This document shows, piece after piece, positions 35,479-43,815 of a stretch of 64,000 nt of DNA. The notes under the pieces are model-generated. The model saw only the letters and a list, made by a program, of their open reading frames with translations. It was not told the DNA's origin and searched no databases. The DNA is from Labrys okinawensis (GTDB lineage: Bacteria; Pseudomonadota; Alphaproteobacteria; Rhizobiales; Labraceae). The DNA lies in contig NZ_PUEJ01000017.1 in NCBI RefSeq assembly GCF_002982075.1, forward strand, positions 37,032 to 101,031, in the 5' to 3' direction. The translations under genes and the position numbers were made by a program. Within the stretch, counting starts at the first letter, position 1. The number at the start of each line of letters is the position of its first letter.

Positions 35479-36456
35479 ATGGCGAGGAATGGAAAGTCTC
35501 GTCACGTCGTCTACGCGGCCTTGATCGGCAACATGCTTGTTGCCGCGACGAAATTCGTGGCTGCGGCAATGACCGGAAGTTCCTCGATGCTGAGCGAGGC
35601 CATTCACTCCGTCGTCGACTCGGGCAATGAAGGCCTTCTTCTCTATGGATATCGCCGTTCGGCCCGCAGCCCCGATGAGAAGCATCCCCTGGGTTACGGG
35701 CGCGAACTCTATTTCTGGTCCCTTGTCGTCGCGTTGCTGCTCTTCGTTATGGGAGGCGGTTTTGCGATCTATGAGGGTCTCTCGCGTATCGTACACCCTT
35801 TTCCGATAACCCACCTTTTTGTCAATTATTGCGTTCTCGGTGCTTCCGCTCTTTTTGAAGGAGGCACCTGGATCATCGCGCTGAAAGCCTTCCAACAGAC
35901 CAAGCAAGGGGAGGGCTACCTTGAAGCCATCGAAGTCAGCAAGGATCCGCCAGCCTTCATGGTCCTCCTGGAAGATACCGCTGCGCTCGCAGGGTTGGCC
36001 CTGTCGGCAGCGGGGCTCTCCTTATCCGAATGGCTCCAGGCGCCGCAGTTCGACGGGGCGGCGTCGCTTGTCATAGGCCTGATGCTGACACTCGTGGCTT
36101 TGATCGTTGCGAGGGAGAGCAAGGATCTTCTGATTGGAGAGCGTGCACACCAGAAGATCGATGCCTCCATCAAGGAACTTGCCCAGCGAGAGCCCGAGGT
36201 CGAACGCGTCAATGGCGTGCTCACGCTCCATCTGTCGCCGGATCAAATCGTTGCAGCGCTCAGTCTCGAATTCGTCGACGACATCCGGACCACCGAAATC
36301 GAAACGGCTATCGTATCGATGGAGCGCCGCATACGAAAACTCCATCCGGAAATCGTTTCAATATTTGTGAAACCTCAAGCGCATCAGACATTCAGGCAAA
36401 GAAGAAAGGCAGTTGAGCAGCCTCGTTCTCTCAAGGAACAGGGGCACGAATTTTGA
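35479..36456 (+). CDS. Cation diffusion facilitator (CDF) transporter
   Basis: This 325-residue inner-membrane protein has about six helices and a cytoplasmic C-terminal domain. The helix 2 motif AIHSVVDSGNE supplies the His and Asp metal ligands. Helix 5 has LLEDTAALAG rather than the FieF-type HxxxD, placing it nearer the ZnT9-like branch. It likely exchanges Zn2+ (or Mn2+/Fe2+) for protons. The ATG at 35479 follows AGGG; a GTG at 35446 is an alternative. An EcfG-like promoter lies upstream. Confidence 0.9.
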   Translation: MARNGKSRHVVYAALIGNMLVAATKFVAAAMTGSSSMLSEAIHSVVDSGNEGLLLYGYRRSARSPDEKHPLGYGRELYFWSLVVALLLFVMGGGFAIYEGLSRIVHPFPITHLFVNYCVLGASALFEGGTWIIALKAFQQTKQGEGYLEAIEVSKDPPAFMVLLEDTAALAGLALSAAGLSLSEWLQAPQFDGAASLVIGLMLTLVALIVARESKDLLIGERAHQKIDASIKELAQREPEVERVNGVLTLHLSPDQIVAALSLEFVDDIRTTEIETAIVSMERRIRKLHPEIVSIFVKPQAHQTFRQRRKAVEQPRSLKEQGHEF

Positions 36457-36534
36457 AAAATTCGGTCACAGCAGAGAGGCGCATGTGCAGGAAACTGCAG
36501 CAGCGATGAACCATTCAGCACGATGGAGCAATTC

Positions 36535-37098
36535 ATGGACCAGGCATTCAGCGTCGCCGTTCTCGTCGGAAGCCTTCGCAAAGGTTCCTTCAATCTCAAA
36601 TTGGCAAAGGCCCTGGTTGCCTTGGCGCCGGACAATTTGGCGTGCGAGTTCGTGCAGATAGGCGATCTTCCCCTCTATGACCCGGATCTCGAAGGCGATG
36701 CCGTGCCGTCGTCGTGGACCCGTTTTCGCGAGAGCATCGCCAAAACGTCGGCTGTCTTGTTCGTGACCCCGGAATATAACCGGTCAATTCCCGGTGGCTT
36801 GAAGAATGCGCTGGACGTCGGCTCCCGGCCCATGGGCAAAAGCGTGTGGGACGGCAAGCCGGCGGCCGTCGCGACAGGGTCGCCTGGCGGTATCGGTGGA
36901 TTCGGGGCCAACCACATTCTCCGGCAGTCGCTCGTTTTTCTGAATGTCCCAGCCATGCAGCAACCGGAAGCCTATATCGGTGGCATCGCTGATCTCTTCG
37001 ATGCGGACGGCAATATCGCCAAACCCGACACGAAGACGTTTTTGTCCAAATTCATGACCGCCTTCGGCGCCTGGGTCGCTCTCCACGCCAAACAATAG
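36535..37098 (+). CDS. NADPH-dependent FMN reductase/quinone reductase
   Basis: This 187-residue flavodoxin-like enzyme resembles ChrR/YieF. Visible are the FMN phosphate loop VLVGSLRKGSFN and the flavin-binding PEYNRSIPGGLKNALD, followed by GSPGGIGG. It would reduce quinones, flavins or metal oxyanions with NAD(P)H to limit oxidative stress. I chose ATG 36535 because GGAG lies 8 bases upstream; ATG 36523 is also in frame. It follows the CDF gene by 78 bp and may be co-transcribed. Confidence 0.9.
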   Translation: MDQAFSVAVLVGSLRKGSFNLKLAKALVALAPDNLACEFVQIGDLPLYDPDLEGDAVPSSWTRFRESIAKTSAVLFVTPEYNRSIPGGLKNALDVGSRPMGKSVWDGKPAAVATGSPGGIGGFGANHILRQSLVFLNVPAMQQPEAYIGGIADLFDADGNIAKPDTKTFLSKFMTAFGAWVALHAKQ

Positions 37099-37201
37099 GA
37101 GCGCCCATCAAGCGATCGCGCCATCACGGGTGTCGGCCATTGAGCGTTCGTAACCAACGCCCTGGGCCGGCTTTCCGCCGGCAGCTCCGGACCGGCCGTC
37201 G

Positions 37202-37226
37202 GGAACCAAGCATGGCTTGCGTTGTT
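37202..37226 (+). promoter_or_regulatory. EcfG-type promoter of the DUF3775 gene
   Basis: GGAAC (37202-37206), 17 bases, GTT (37224-37226), about 110 bp upstream of the ATG at 37334. It matches the general stress promoter consensus. Confidence 0.55.
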
Positions 37227-37333
37227 CGAAGGCCGTCCTTGCTCCGGCGGAGCGAGGACGCGTCATGCCGGACCGGGCGGCGGGCACCCGCATGGTCTCG
37301 CCGGCAACCCCCTGAAATTGCAAGGAGCCTTCC

Positions 37334-37798
37334 ATGGATATTGCCATCGATAAGGTTCGGGCCCTCATCGTCGAAGCCCGCCGGCTTGACGTCAAGGACG
37401 GCGACAACGATCCGCAGTCGGGTTCCGACGCAATGGATGACCGCAATGTCGATACGCTTTCGGCCGGTGATCCCGACGAGGCGAGCGAGCATGAATTTCG
37501 GGGCATGATCGCCGGCCTGAATATCGATGAGCGCGCCGATCTCCTTGCGCTCCTCTATATCGGGCGCGGCGATTTTGCTGCCGGCGAATGGGAAGCCGCA
37601 CGCACCCTGGCGCTCGAGCGGGATGCGGCGTCTCTTCATCTCGGCAACTATCTGGTTGCCACCCCCAACCTGCCTGACCTGCTGGGCGAAGGATTGGCGG
37701 CCATCGGATTGGGGCTCGACGATGAGAGCCAGGGATCGGCAGAGGCCGCCGCCGAGAACGGGGTCGAGATTCGTCGCCTCAGACGCTCGGACGGCTGA
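37334..37798 (+). CDS. DUF3775 domain protein
   Basis: This 154-residue acidic, mostly helical protein matches my recollection of the DUF3775 family (RADLLALLYIGRGDFAAGEWEAA and HLGNYLVATPNLPDLLGEGL). It has no signal peptide or membrane helix. The ATG follows AAGGAGCC. It has an EcfG-like promoter. Function is unknown. Confidence 0.85.
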   Translation: MDIAIDKVRALIVEARRLDVKDGDNDPQSGSDAMDDRNVDTLSAGDPDEASEHEFRGMIAGLNIDERADLLALLYIGRGDFAAGEWEAARTLALERDAASLHLGNYLVATPNLPDLLGEGLAAIGLGLDDESQGSAEAAAENGVEIRRLRRSDG

Positions 37799-37901
37799 TC
37801 GACGGGCCATGTCCGAACAGGTTTAGCCTGTGAAATCTGAGTATAATTCCTTGGCCGTGAACAGGATTCGGGGATCGCAGATCATTTAGGGGTAGTTCCG
37901 C

Positions 37902-38471
37902 ATGGCCGATCCAACAATTCTCCTGCTGATGTATTTCATCCTGCCGCTGTGGTTGCTGGCAGGGTTTGCCGATTGGATCTGCCATCGGGCCTCGCATATT
38001 GAAACGGCGACGGGTGCCAAGGAATCCCTCATTCATCTTCTCATGTTCGCGGAGGTCGGCATTCCCCTGCTGGCCGGCATCTTCCTCGAGATCAATGCCC
38101 TCATCATATCGGTCATGATCGCCGCCTTTTTCGTTCACGAAGCAACGGCGCTGTGGGATGTGAGCTACGCGACCACTGCGCGTGAGGTCACACCCATCGA
38201 ACAACATGTCCATAGCTTCCTGGAGATGATCCCGCTCATGGCGATCGTGTGCGTCGTCTCGCTGCATTGGCAGCAGTTCCTCGCCCTGTTCGGACTGGGT
38301 AGCCAAGCGCCTCGTTTCGATTTGACGTGGAAGGCGCAGCCCTTGCCGATCGGCTATGTGGCGGCCCTGATGACAATGATCGTCATCTTCGAATTCCTGC
38401 CTTATCTCGAAGAACTCGTTCGTGGACTGGTCGCCAACCGAGGAAAGTTGGTGCCGCCGAAAGCGAAATAG
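37902..38471 (+). CDS. Conserved integral membrane protein of unknown function
   Basis: This 189-residue protein has about five membrane helices and little soluble sequence. Conserved-looking polar residues lie within or near the membrane: DWICHRASH after helix 1, HEATALWDVSYA and EQHVHSFLE. The His and Asp/Glu pattern suggests a metal-dependent enzyme of the membrane, for example a hydroxylase-like fold, but I have no firm family. Database entries of this kind are sometimes mislabelled as diguanylate cyclases; no GGDEF motif is present. Confidence 0.75.
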   Translation: MADPTILLLMYFILPLWLLAGFADWICHRASHIETATGAKESLIHLLMFAEVGIPLLAGIFLEINALIISVMIAAFFVHEATALWDVSYATTAREVTPIEQHVHSFLEMIPLMAIVCVVSLHWQQFLALFGLGSQAPRFDLTWKAQPLPIGYVAALMTMIVIFEFLPYLEELVRGLVANRGKLVPPKAK

Positions 38472-38510
38472 CAGGCGGCACGGCCAGCCTCCGACCTGCC
38501 GGACCGGCCC

Positions 38511-39479
38511 CTATTGAGTGGTCGATCTCGCGCGGCGTTCCGCATCGAGAACATCGCCTATCAGGCCCTTTTGCTCGACATGGGCGCAGAAGCGATCGAC
38601 CCATGCATCGAAGGTCGCCAAGGCGCTTCCTTCTTGGATGAGGCTATCGGCCTGATCATCCGAATAGAGCCTGTCCACGCCGATCGTGGCGCACTGCCAG
38701 AGGCAGTCGGGCACTTCGATGCCTGAATACCGGCACTGCCAGACCAGGGCTTGATAGGCCTCTCTTTCGTTTCGATAGGGCTCGTCGCCGGGCTCAAACC
38801 ATTCCTTGTGCTTGAGAAGCTTGGGTCGGCCGTCGGGCCCGAGGTCCTTGGCTCCAAGGTCGCTGTAGCAGAAGAAGGCCGCGGTCCGGCCTTCGAGATG
38901 GTTGCGGCTCAGGTCGCGCCATTGCGGCGATCGCTCCAGTGCCTGCGCCATCAGGGTGTTCTTCTTTTCGATCAGATCCGGTCTTGGGTTTCCGCCATTC
39001 ATGCAAACCAGACGATCGAACAGAAGTTTGAACGAAGTTGTGGGGCCATACCAATTGATTGGCCCGATGAAGGCCCAGGCATCCGATCGAGCAAGACGCT
39101 CGTAGAGATGCAGGTTCCACAAGAGATCTGGCTGGTGATCGCTGTCCGGGCCATAGCAATTGCAGGGCCAGACGCAGAGCGCCATCGAGGAACTGACGCA
39201 GCCATTGCACGCCTGGATCTTGGGTCTGCCATGTTCGTTGCCCAAATCCTCCAGATCGACCTGCCATCCAAGCGGCATGCGCGCGGCCATGCGATGCATC
39301 AGCGCCCTGGCCTTGGAGTCCAGGCCTGGGCAGCTATTCAAGCGGCGCTGTGATCCTGCCACCAGCAGAACGCGGAACGGCCGATGGTCGTGGGGGTGAG
39401 GCTTCAGCCGTTCCTCGTCGTCAGGAATATTCATTTCCTGGCTTGCCGACGGCATCACGACGATCTTCTGCCGAACCAT
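38511..39479 (-). CDS. Flavodoxin-like NAD(P)H-dependent oxidoreductase
   Basis: This 322-residue protein has a flavodoxin-type FMN-binding core: VLLVAGSQRRLNSCPGLDSKA for the phosphate loop and AWAFIGPINWYGPTTSFKLLFDRL for the flavin site. A Cys-rich insert, ACNGCVSSSMALCVWPCNCY, is like that in iron-sulfur flavoproteins and may bind a cluster. The ATG at 39479 directly abuts the stop of the DUF2934 gene (TGAATG) and has AAGGGGGCG upstream. The C-terminal third is family-specific. It likely transfers electrons under stress; partners are unknown. Confidence 0.87.
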   Translation of the reverse strand: MVRQKIVVMPSASQEMNIPDDEERLKPHPHDHRPFRVLLVAGSQRRLNSCPGLDSKARALMHRMAARMPLGWQVDLEDLGNEHGRPKIQACNGCVSSSMALCVWPCNCYGPDSDHQPDLLWNLHLYERLARSDAWAFIGPINWYGPTTSFKLLFDRLVCMNGGNPRPDLIEKKNTLMAQALERSPQWRDLSRNHLEGRTAAFFCYSDLGAKDLGPDGRPKLLKHKEWFEPGDEPYRNEREAYQALVWQCRYSGIEVPDCLWQCATIGVDRLYSDDQADSLIQEGSALATFDAWVDRFCAHVEQKGLIGDVLDAERRARSTTQ

Positions 39480-39755
39480 TCAACGCCCCCTTGGCGGGCT
39501 CGACTGGGGAAGTGCCTTCTTGTCGATCTGGGCGCGCTGAATACTCGGCTCGCCGGGCTCTTCCCTAGGTGTAGTGTCCTGGTCGACGTTGAAGCCGGCC
39601 TTGCCTGCGACCATGGCGTCGGTTGCCGATGTCTGCCCCTCGACTTCGTGCTCTGCCTGAGCCCAATGCTCGATGGCTTTTCCATCCGGGCGACCCGCTG
39701 CCTCCCAAATCTGATAGGCGCGCTCCCGAATGCGTTCATCGCGTCGTTGCCGCAT
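39480..39755 (-). CDS. DUF2934 domain protein
   Basis: This 91-residue protein has an N-terminal DUF2934 helix pair (RIRERAYQIWEAAGRPDGKAIE) and a disordered acidic tail. It is directly followed by the flavoprotein gene. DUF2934 proteins are small, often stress-induced rhizobial proteins of unknown function. Upstream there is a weak EcfG-like sequence (CGAAC-N18-GTT), not scored as a promoter. Confidence 0.83.
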   Translation of the reverse strand: MRQRRDERIRERAYQIWEAAGRPDGKAIEHWAQAEHEVEGQTSATDAMVAGKAGFNVDQDTTPREEPGEPSIQRAQIDKKALPQSSPPRGR

Positions 39756-40057
39756 CGCTCAACATGCTCCCTATGAAGTGGGTTCGCACCTAACGCCGCT
39801 GCGAAGTCTAGGTTTCGCCATAAGCCCCGGAAAATGCGTGCAACAAATCGCCAGCTCACGCTGCGTCTTCTCCCATCGTGTGCCGCAGTTGAAACGCAAC
39901 CTCCTCCCCTATGAAGAGCGCGTTCTCCCTCGAACATCGGCAGAGTTATTTTTGAGTATTTGCTCAATTTGTTAAAATATAATTTTAAGTTGAACTGTGA
40001 TATTCTGTCGCACGTCTAGCGAGACTTGGGCTTGACTATAAAGCATGAAGTTTTGTG
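39756..40057. other. Intergenic region, no gene seen
   Basis: This is non-coding sequence between the divergent DUF2934 and KGG genes. The right part (about 39945-40010) is AT-rich. No convincing frame or RNA gene was found. Confidence 0.4.
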
Positions 40058-40082
40058 GGAACATGTTCTGGCATCCTTTGTT
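40058..40082 (+). promoter_or_regulatory. EcfG-type promoter of the KGG operon
   Basis: GGAAC (40058-40062), 17 bases, GTT (40080-40082), 46 bp upstream of the KGG gene ATG. This spacing and the downstream general stress genes make it one of the best matches in the window. Confidence 0.65.
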
Positions 40083-40128
40083 GGAAAGGCGAGCAAGTTG
40101 CTCAAGCACATCGAAAGGAGGCCGTCAT

Positions 40129-40443
40129 ATGGCTAACACCGATCATCGTGGCTTTGCATCGATGGATGAAGAAAAGCAGCGCGACATTGCACGCAAGGGC
40201 GGCCAAAGCGTCCCTGCCGAAAAGCGCAGCTTCTCGCAGGATTCCGAACTTGCATCCGAAGCCGGCCGAAAGGGCGGCGAGAACGCGCCGGACGAAACTC
40301 GAAGCTTCTCGAAAAACCGTGAGCTGGCGTCGCAAGCCGGCCGGAAGGGCGGCGAAACATCGGGCGGAAACTTTGCCAAGGATCCGCAGCGGGCCTCCGA
40401 AGCTGGCCGCAAAGGCGGCGAGGCCTCGCACGGTGGGCGCTGA
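40129..40443 (+). CDS. KGG-repeat general stress protein
   Basis: This 104-residue hydrophilic protein contains several KGG motifs of the GsiB/YciG/Con-10 type: ARKGGQS, GRKGGEN, GRKGGET, GRKGGEA. Such proteins are intrinsically disordered and accumulate in stress or desiccation. The ATG at 40129 follows AAAGGAGG. It is followed 46 bp later by a related small repeat protein, with a terminator after that, forming a two-gene stress operon under the EcfG-like promoter. Confidence 0.9.
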   Translation: MANTDHRGFASMDEEKQRDIARKGGQSVPAEKRSFSQDSELASEAGRKGGENAPDETRSFSKNRELASQAGRKGGETSGGNFAKDPQRASEAGRKGGEASHGGR

Positions 40444-40489
40444 GCCACGTCCATATCGCGTGTAGTTTCCGATCAACAGGAGAAATCAG

Positions 40490-40675
40490 ATGACGACCCA
40501 TTCTGGAACGCGCGGCGGCACGCATGAACAACATGTGAAGGCCGGCCAGCAGAGCCACAAGAACGCGAGTTCGCAGGATCAGCATCGCACGGATCGCGAT
40601 GAGGATCACAAGACCCGCGGCGGCACGCATGACCAGCACGTGAAAGCTGGCCAACAGAGCCATAAGAACAGCTAG
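40490..40675 (+). CDS. Small His-rich tandem-repeat protein
   Basis: This 61-residue, very hydrophilic protein consists largely of two near-identical repeats, RGGTHEQHVKAGQQSHKN and RGGTHDQHVKAGQQSHKN, joined by a charged linker (HRTDRDEDHKT). It has no hydrophobic core and is probably disordered; its ten His could bind metal. The ATG follows AGGAGAAATCAG. It shares the operon and stress promoter of the KGG protein. It resembles a KGG-type repeat in which GGTH replaces KGG, but I know no named family. Confidence 0.8.
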   Translation: MTTHSGTRGGTHEQHVKAGQQSHKNASSQDQHRTDRDEDHKTRGGTHDQHVKAGQQSHKNS

Positions 40676-40692
40676 CCCGATGGCCTAGTTTG

Positions 40693-40728
40693 GCGTCCCC
40701 GCCGTCGTGCGGGGACGCTTCTATTTTA
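40693..40728 (+). terminator. Rho-independent terminator of the KGG operon
   Basis: GCGTCCCCGC (40693-40702) and GCGGGGACGC (40709-40718) form a perfect 10-bp stem with a 6-base loop, followed by TTCTATTTTA. It ends the KGG-His-repeat operon. Confidence 0.85.
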
Positions 40729-40789
40729 TATCCGTGATCGCAAGAAGGGTGGCTGAGCGGTCATGCATCAATACCTCGCCGGGATCGGG

Positions 40790-42139
40790 CTATTGGCTGG
40801 CCTGCTGGGATGAGGCGCTGAGCCGCCATACGGTGTTGCCGACATCATCAGCGATCAGCAGCGCACCGCTCCTGTCGACCGCGAGTCCCACGGGACGGCC
40901 ACGGGCCTCGTCGTCCGGGCCGAGGAAGCCGGTCACGACGTCCTGCGCCGCGCCATCAGGGCGCCCGTCCTTGAACGGCACGAAAACAACCTTGTAGCCG
41001 TTGAGTTTCGAGCGGTTCCAACTGCCATGCTCGCCGATAAATGCTCCGCCCCGGTATTGAAGGGGGAGGTTCGTCCCGGTGTAGAAGGCCAGGCCGAGCG
41101 GGGCGACGTGCGAGCTCAGCGCGTAGTCGGGAACGATGGCCTTTTCCACCAGGTCCGGCCGTTGGGGCATGACCCTGGGGTCGACATGTTGGCCATAGTA
41201 ACTGTAGGGCCATCCGTAGAAGCCCCCATCCTTCACCGAGGTCAGGTAGTCCGGGACGAGATCCGGCCCGAGTTCGTCGCGTTCATTCACGACGGCCCAG
41301 AGCACATTCGTCTGAGGTTCGAACGTCAATCCGTTCGGGTTGCGCAATCCACCGGCAAAGATGCGGGAACGACCCGTTGCCCGATCGACTTCCCAGATCG
41401 CGGCGCGGTTTTTCTCCGCCTCGAGTCCGTTTTCCATGACGTTGCTGTTGGACCCGACACCGACATACAGCAAGGATCCATCCTTGCTCGCAACCAGGCT
41501 CTTCGTCCAGTGATGGTCGATCGGGCCGCCGGGCAGCAGCGTCAGTACCTGCCCGGGAGCGGTGATCCTGGTATCGCCTTCGTGATAGGGATATCGGACG
41601 ATGGCATCGGTATTGGCGACATAGAGATCGTTGTTCACCAGCGCCACGCCGAAGGGCGAATGCAGGTTTTCCAGAAATGTCGTACGAAGATCGGGCGTTC
41701 CGTCGCCATTCGTGTCCCGGAGCAGCGTGATCTTGTTGGAAGGTTTGTCGTCGCCACCGCTTCCTGCCGACGTGGCCATCGCCTCCACCAGGGCCATGAC
41801 GATGTCCTTCGGTCTCCTGGGAGCAGGAGCCGGTGGCGCTTTGGACTGGATGACCAGCACATCACCGTTCGGCAGCACATAAACAGACCGCGGGTGTTCC
41901 AGTCCGGTGGCGAGGGCCTGGATTTGCAAACCCTGGGGCACGGATGGCTTTTCGCCCTGTTTCCAGCCGGTCACCGAGGCCAGATGCATCGGCGGGAAAA
42001 GATATTCGGATTGCTGCGGCAATTTGGGGTTGGGGCCGATCTGATCGGACGGGTTGCCGCCGCCGTCACTGCAGGCGGACAGGACGAGGACCAGGACAAG
42101 ACAGCCAGGGGCTATGCGAAGGAATGGGTGATTGATCAT
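40790..42139 (-). CDS. PQQ-dependent sorbosone dehydrogenase-like lipoprotein
   Basis: This 449-residue protein has a lipobox signal peptide (LVLVLSACSDGG, lipidation Cys in SAC) and a beta-propeller of the sorbosone/soluble aldose dehydrogenase family. Segments include GLEHPRSVYVLPNGDVLV, LRNPNGLTFEPQ, DGGFYGWPYSYYGQ and GEHGSWNRSKLNGYKV. Such enzymes use PQQ to oxidise sugars or aldehydes in the periplasm. The ATG at 42139 overlaps the DUF2231 stop (ATGA). The DUF2231 membrane protein upstream may pass electrons or anchor it. The substrate is not defined. Confidence 0.88.
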   Translation of the reverse strand: MINHPFLRIAPGCLVLVLVLSACSDGGGNPSDQIGPNPKLPQQSEYLFPPMHLASVTGWKQGEKPSVPQGLQIQALATGLEHPRSVYVLPNGDVLVIQSKAPPAPAPRRPKDIVMALVEAMATSAGSGGDDKPSNKITLLRDTNGDGTPDLRTTFLENLHSPFGVALVNNDLYVANTDAIVRYPYHEGDTRITAPGQVLTLLPGGPIDHHWTKSLVASKDGSLLYVGVGSNSNVMENGLEAEKNRAAIWEVDRATGRSRIFAGGLRNPNGLTFEPQTNVLWAVVNERDELGPDLVPDYLTSVKDGGFYGWPYSYYGQHVDPRVMPQRPDLVEKAIVPDYALSSHVAPLGLAFYTGTNLPLQYRGGAFIGEHGSWNRSKLNGYKVVFVPFKDGRPDGAAQDVVTGFLGPDDEARGRPVGLAVDRSGALLIADDVGNTVWRLSASSQQASQ

Positions 42140-42570
42140 GATCCAGCCCTCGGTCGGGCGCGATCCACCGCGGCGGTGACGAGCAAGAGCAAGACGGCGC
42201 TGGCCGACAGGATCAGTCCTGTCGGTACGACCGATGTCCAGCCATCCCTGCTGTGGATCAGGGCATTGAAGACAGACACGATGAAGACGAGCATGTAGCC
42301 GATGACGCCCGGCCACGCGGGCCGTCTCGCGGCCCTCCAGCCGCCCGAAGCCCAATCAATGAGCCCTGCGAGAAAGACAAGCAGGCCCATGATCACACCA
42401 GCGGTTACCAGCCAGGCCGAAAAGTCGGCCCACATCATGTCCGCTGTCCGCCAATAAACGATATCGGTCACGAGCAAGCCGGCGAAACACATGGCAGGAA
42501 CGGGAAGGAACCATTCAAATATCGTAGGCCGAGTGGCCGGAGCGTTTGACTTCAGGGTATCTGTCGCCAT
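42136..42570 (-). CDS. DUF2231 family membrane protein
   Basis: This protein of about 144 residues has four predicted membrane helices and matches DUF2231 (TIFEWFLPVPAMCFAGLLVTD and an aspartate-containing second helix region near LAGLIDWASGG). I use ATG 42570 (MATDTLKS), although no good ribosome-binding site is seen; ATG 42612 is possible. It is translationally coupled to the sorbosone dehydrogenase gene. DUF2231 proteins often sit beside c-type or PQQ oxidoreductases, and a haem or quinone role is inferred. Confidence 0.83.
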   Translation of the reverse strand: MATDTLKSNAPATRPTIFEWFLPVPAMCFAGLLVTDIVYWRTADMMWADFSAWLVTAGVIMGLLVFLAGLIDWASGGWRAARRPAWPGVIGYMLVFIVSVFNALIHSRDGWTSVVPTGLILSASAVLLLLVTAAVDRARPRAGS

Positions 42571-42691
42571 GGCAGCAATCTTTCGAAAATGAGCATCGGC
42601 GGTCTCTTCCAAGCCAAATGGGGATCTGTCGGCGCCTCCTCAAACGGGACGTGATCCATCTGCCGGCAAGATGCCGCCGGCGGACGTCCGC

Positions 42692-43138
42692 TCAATCCGA
42701 AAGGTCGATGAGGGCAATACCGAGATCCGCACGCTTGCGGCGGCGCAGATCGACCGGGGTCTCGACCAAGATCACCTCGAGGGTGGGATGGACGATACCG
42801 TCGAGAAAATGTCCGCCTCGCGTCGTGCCGTCCGACAGGCCGAGGACGGCATGGATATGCACGCTCGGCTTGTCGTCATCGCCCTCGGCGACGTCGCCCA
42901 GGATGCTGAGGACCTCGCACTGCTGGTCGATCGCAATCTTCCGGTAGGAGTGGCTGGCAAAATCGAACCAGCCGACGGTCGCCCGGCTGAAGGCCCCGAT
43001 CGCCGTGAGCGACGCACTGGCGACATTCTCGCGCCTGACGAACTCGGTAATCGCGGCAAAGGCTTCCTCGCCATCATCGAGAACCAGGACAAAGGTCGTT
43101 TCAGAGGCGCTTTTCGAGAGTTTCTTCGATTTCATCAA
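42692..43138 (-). CDS. PPC (DUF296) domain protein
   Basis: This 148-residue protein has the bacterial PPC/DUF296 fold: ASASLTAIGAFSRATVGWFD, VHIHAVLG and TTRGGHFLDGIVHPTLEV. The GGH segment is the conserved metal or ligand-binding site. Bacterial PPC proteins form trimers; their role is unclear, and the plant versions carry AT-hooks, absent here. The ATG at 43138 has GGAGG upstream. Confidence 0.87.
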   Translation of the reverse strand: MMKSKKLSKSASETTFVLVLDDGEEAFAAITEFVRRENVASASLTAIGAFSRATVGWFDFASHSYRKIAIDQQCEVLSILGDVAEGDDDKPSVHIHAVLGLSDGTTRGGHFLDGIVHPTLEVILVETPVDLRRRKRADLGIALIDLSD

Positions 43139-43148
43139 TGCCTCCCTG

Positions 43149-43270
43149 GAGCAAAGCGCGTTCGAGCGTGACGCTCATTGCTCCAACTCCTTGTTTCCGA
43201 GCCAATCCGAAGGATCGGCTCGGGCGTCTTTGCGATCCCGGGTGGCTCCGTTAATCGCAAAGCGCTATTG
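43149..43270. repeat. Dispersed palindromic intergenic element, copy B
   Basis: It begins GAGCAAAGCGCGTT like copy A (34919-35020) and contains CTTTGCGAT (43228-43236) and ATCGCAAAG (43254-43262), 9-bp perfect inverted arms. A second hairpin unique to this copy, CCGAGCC-A-ATCC-GAA-GGAT-C-GGCTCGG, lies at 43197-43223. It sits between PRC-barrel and PPC genes. Confidence 0.55.
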
Positions 43271-43383
43271 GGGGATCGGAGCCGCATCGGTCGAATTGTG
43301 GATGTTTGGGCTGGCACTTTCTTCAGAAGGGCTGAGAATATTCGGCTCCTCGAAGTGGCCGCTCCCACAAAAAACGCCGAGCA

Positions 43384-43779
43384 CTATTTCTGCCATCGCC
43401 CTTCATATTTGAACGGCGGCGCAGCCTTGAGCTGGTCCTTGGAGGCCTCCATCTTGGCGGACCATTTCTTGTCGCTCTCGGAATAATTGATCTTCACGCT
43501 TGAAGGCGACACGACCACATAGTGGTCGCCGATGCCTAGAAAGCCGCCGACGGAGACCACAAAGCCTGTGAGCTGACCGTCGGAAATCACCAGATCCTTG
43601 ATCTCGCCGACATCCTCTCCCGCCGCATTGTCAATGTTCAATCCGATCAGATTGCTGCTGAGCACGTCCGTCGGCTTTGCGGTGACGAAAGTCTGCGTCG
43701 TCGTCGTCGTCGCTGTCTGCGAGAGCGCGGGCGTCGCAAGCAACGGGACGATGCTGGCCGCCATCAACAATCTGCGCAT
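43384..43779 (-). CDS. Exported PRC-barrel domain protein
   Basis: This 131-residue protein has a signal peptide (VPLLATPALSQ), a short Thr-rich stretch and a PRC-barrel beta domain (GEIKDLVISDGQLTGFVV and VGGFLGIGDHYVVV). It is periplasmic. PRC barrels are small adaptor domains. Its GFLGIGDHY segment closely matches the GFLGIGADHY of the cytoplasmic paralogue at 46039-46437. An EcfG-like promoter lies 37-61 bp upstream. Confidence 0.9.
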   Translation of the reverse strand: MRRLLMAASIVPLLATPALSQTATTTTTQTFVTAKPTDVLSSNLIGLNIDNAAGEDVGEIKDLVISDGQLTGFVVSVGGFLGIGDHYVVVSPSSVKINYSESDKKWSAKMEASKDQLKAAPPFKYEGRWQK

Positions 43780-43815
43780 GGCTATCTCCTCGCGATATGT
43801 TCAAGGAGCCTCCCG

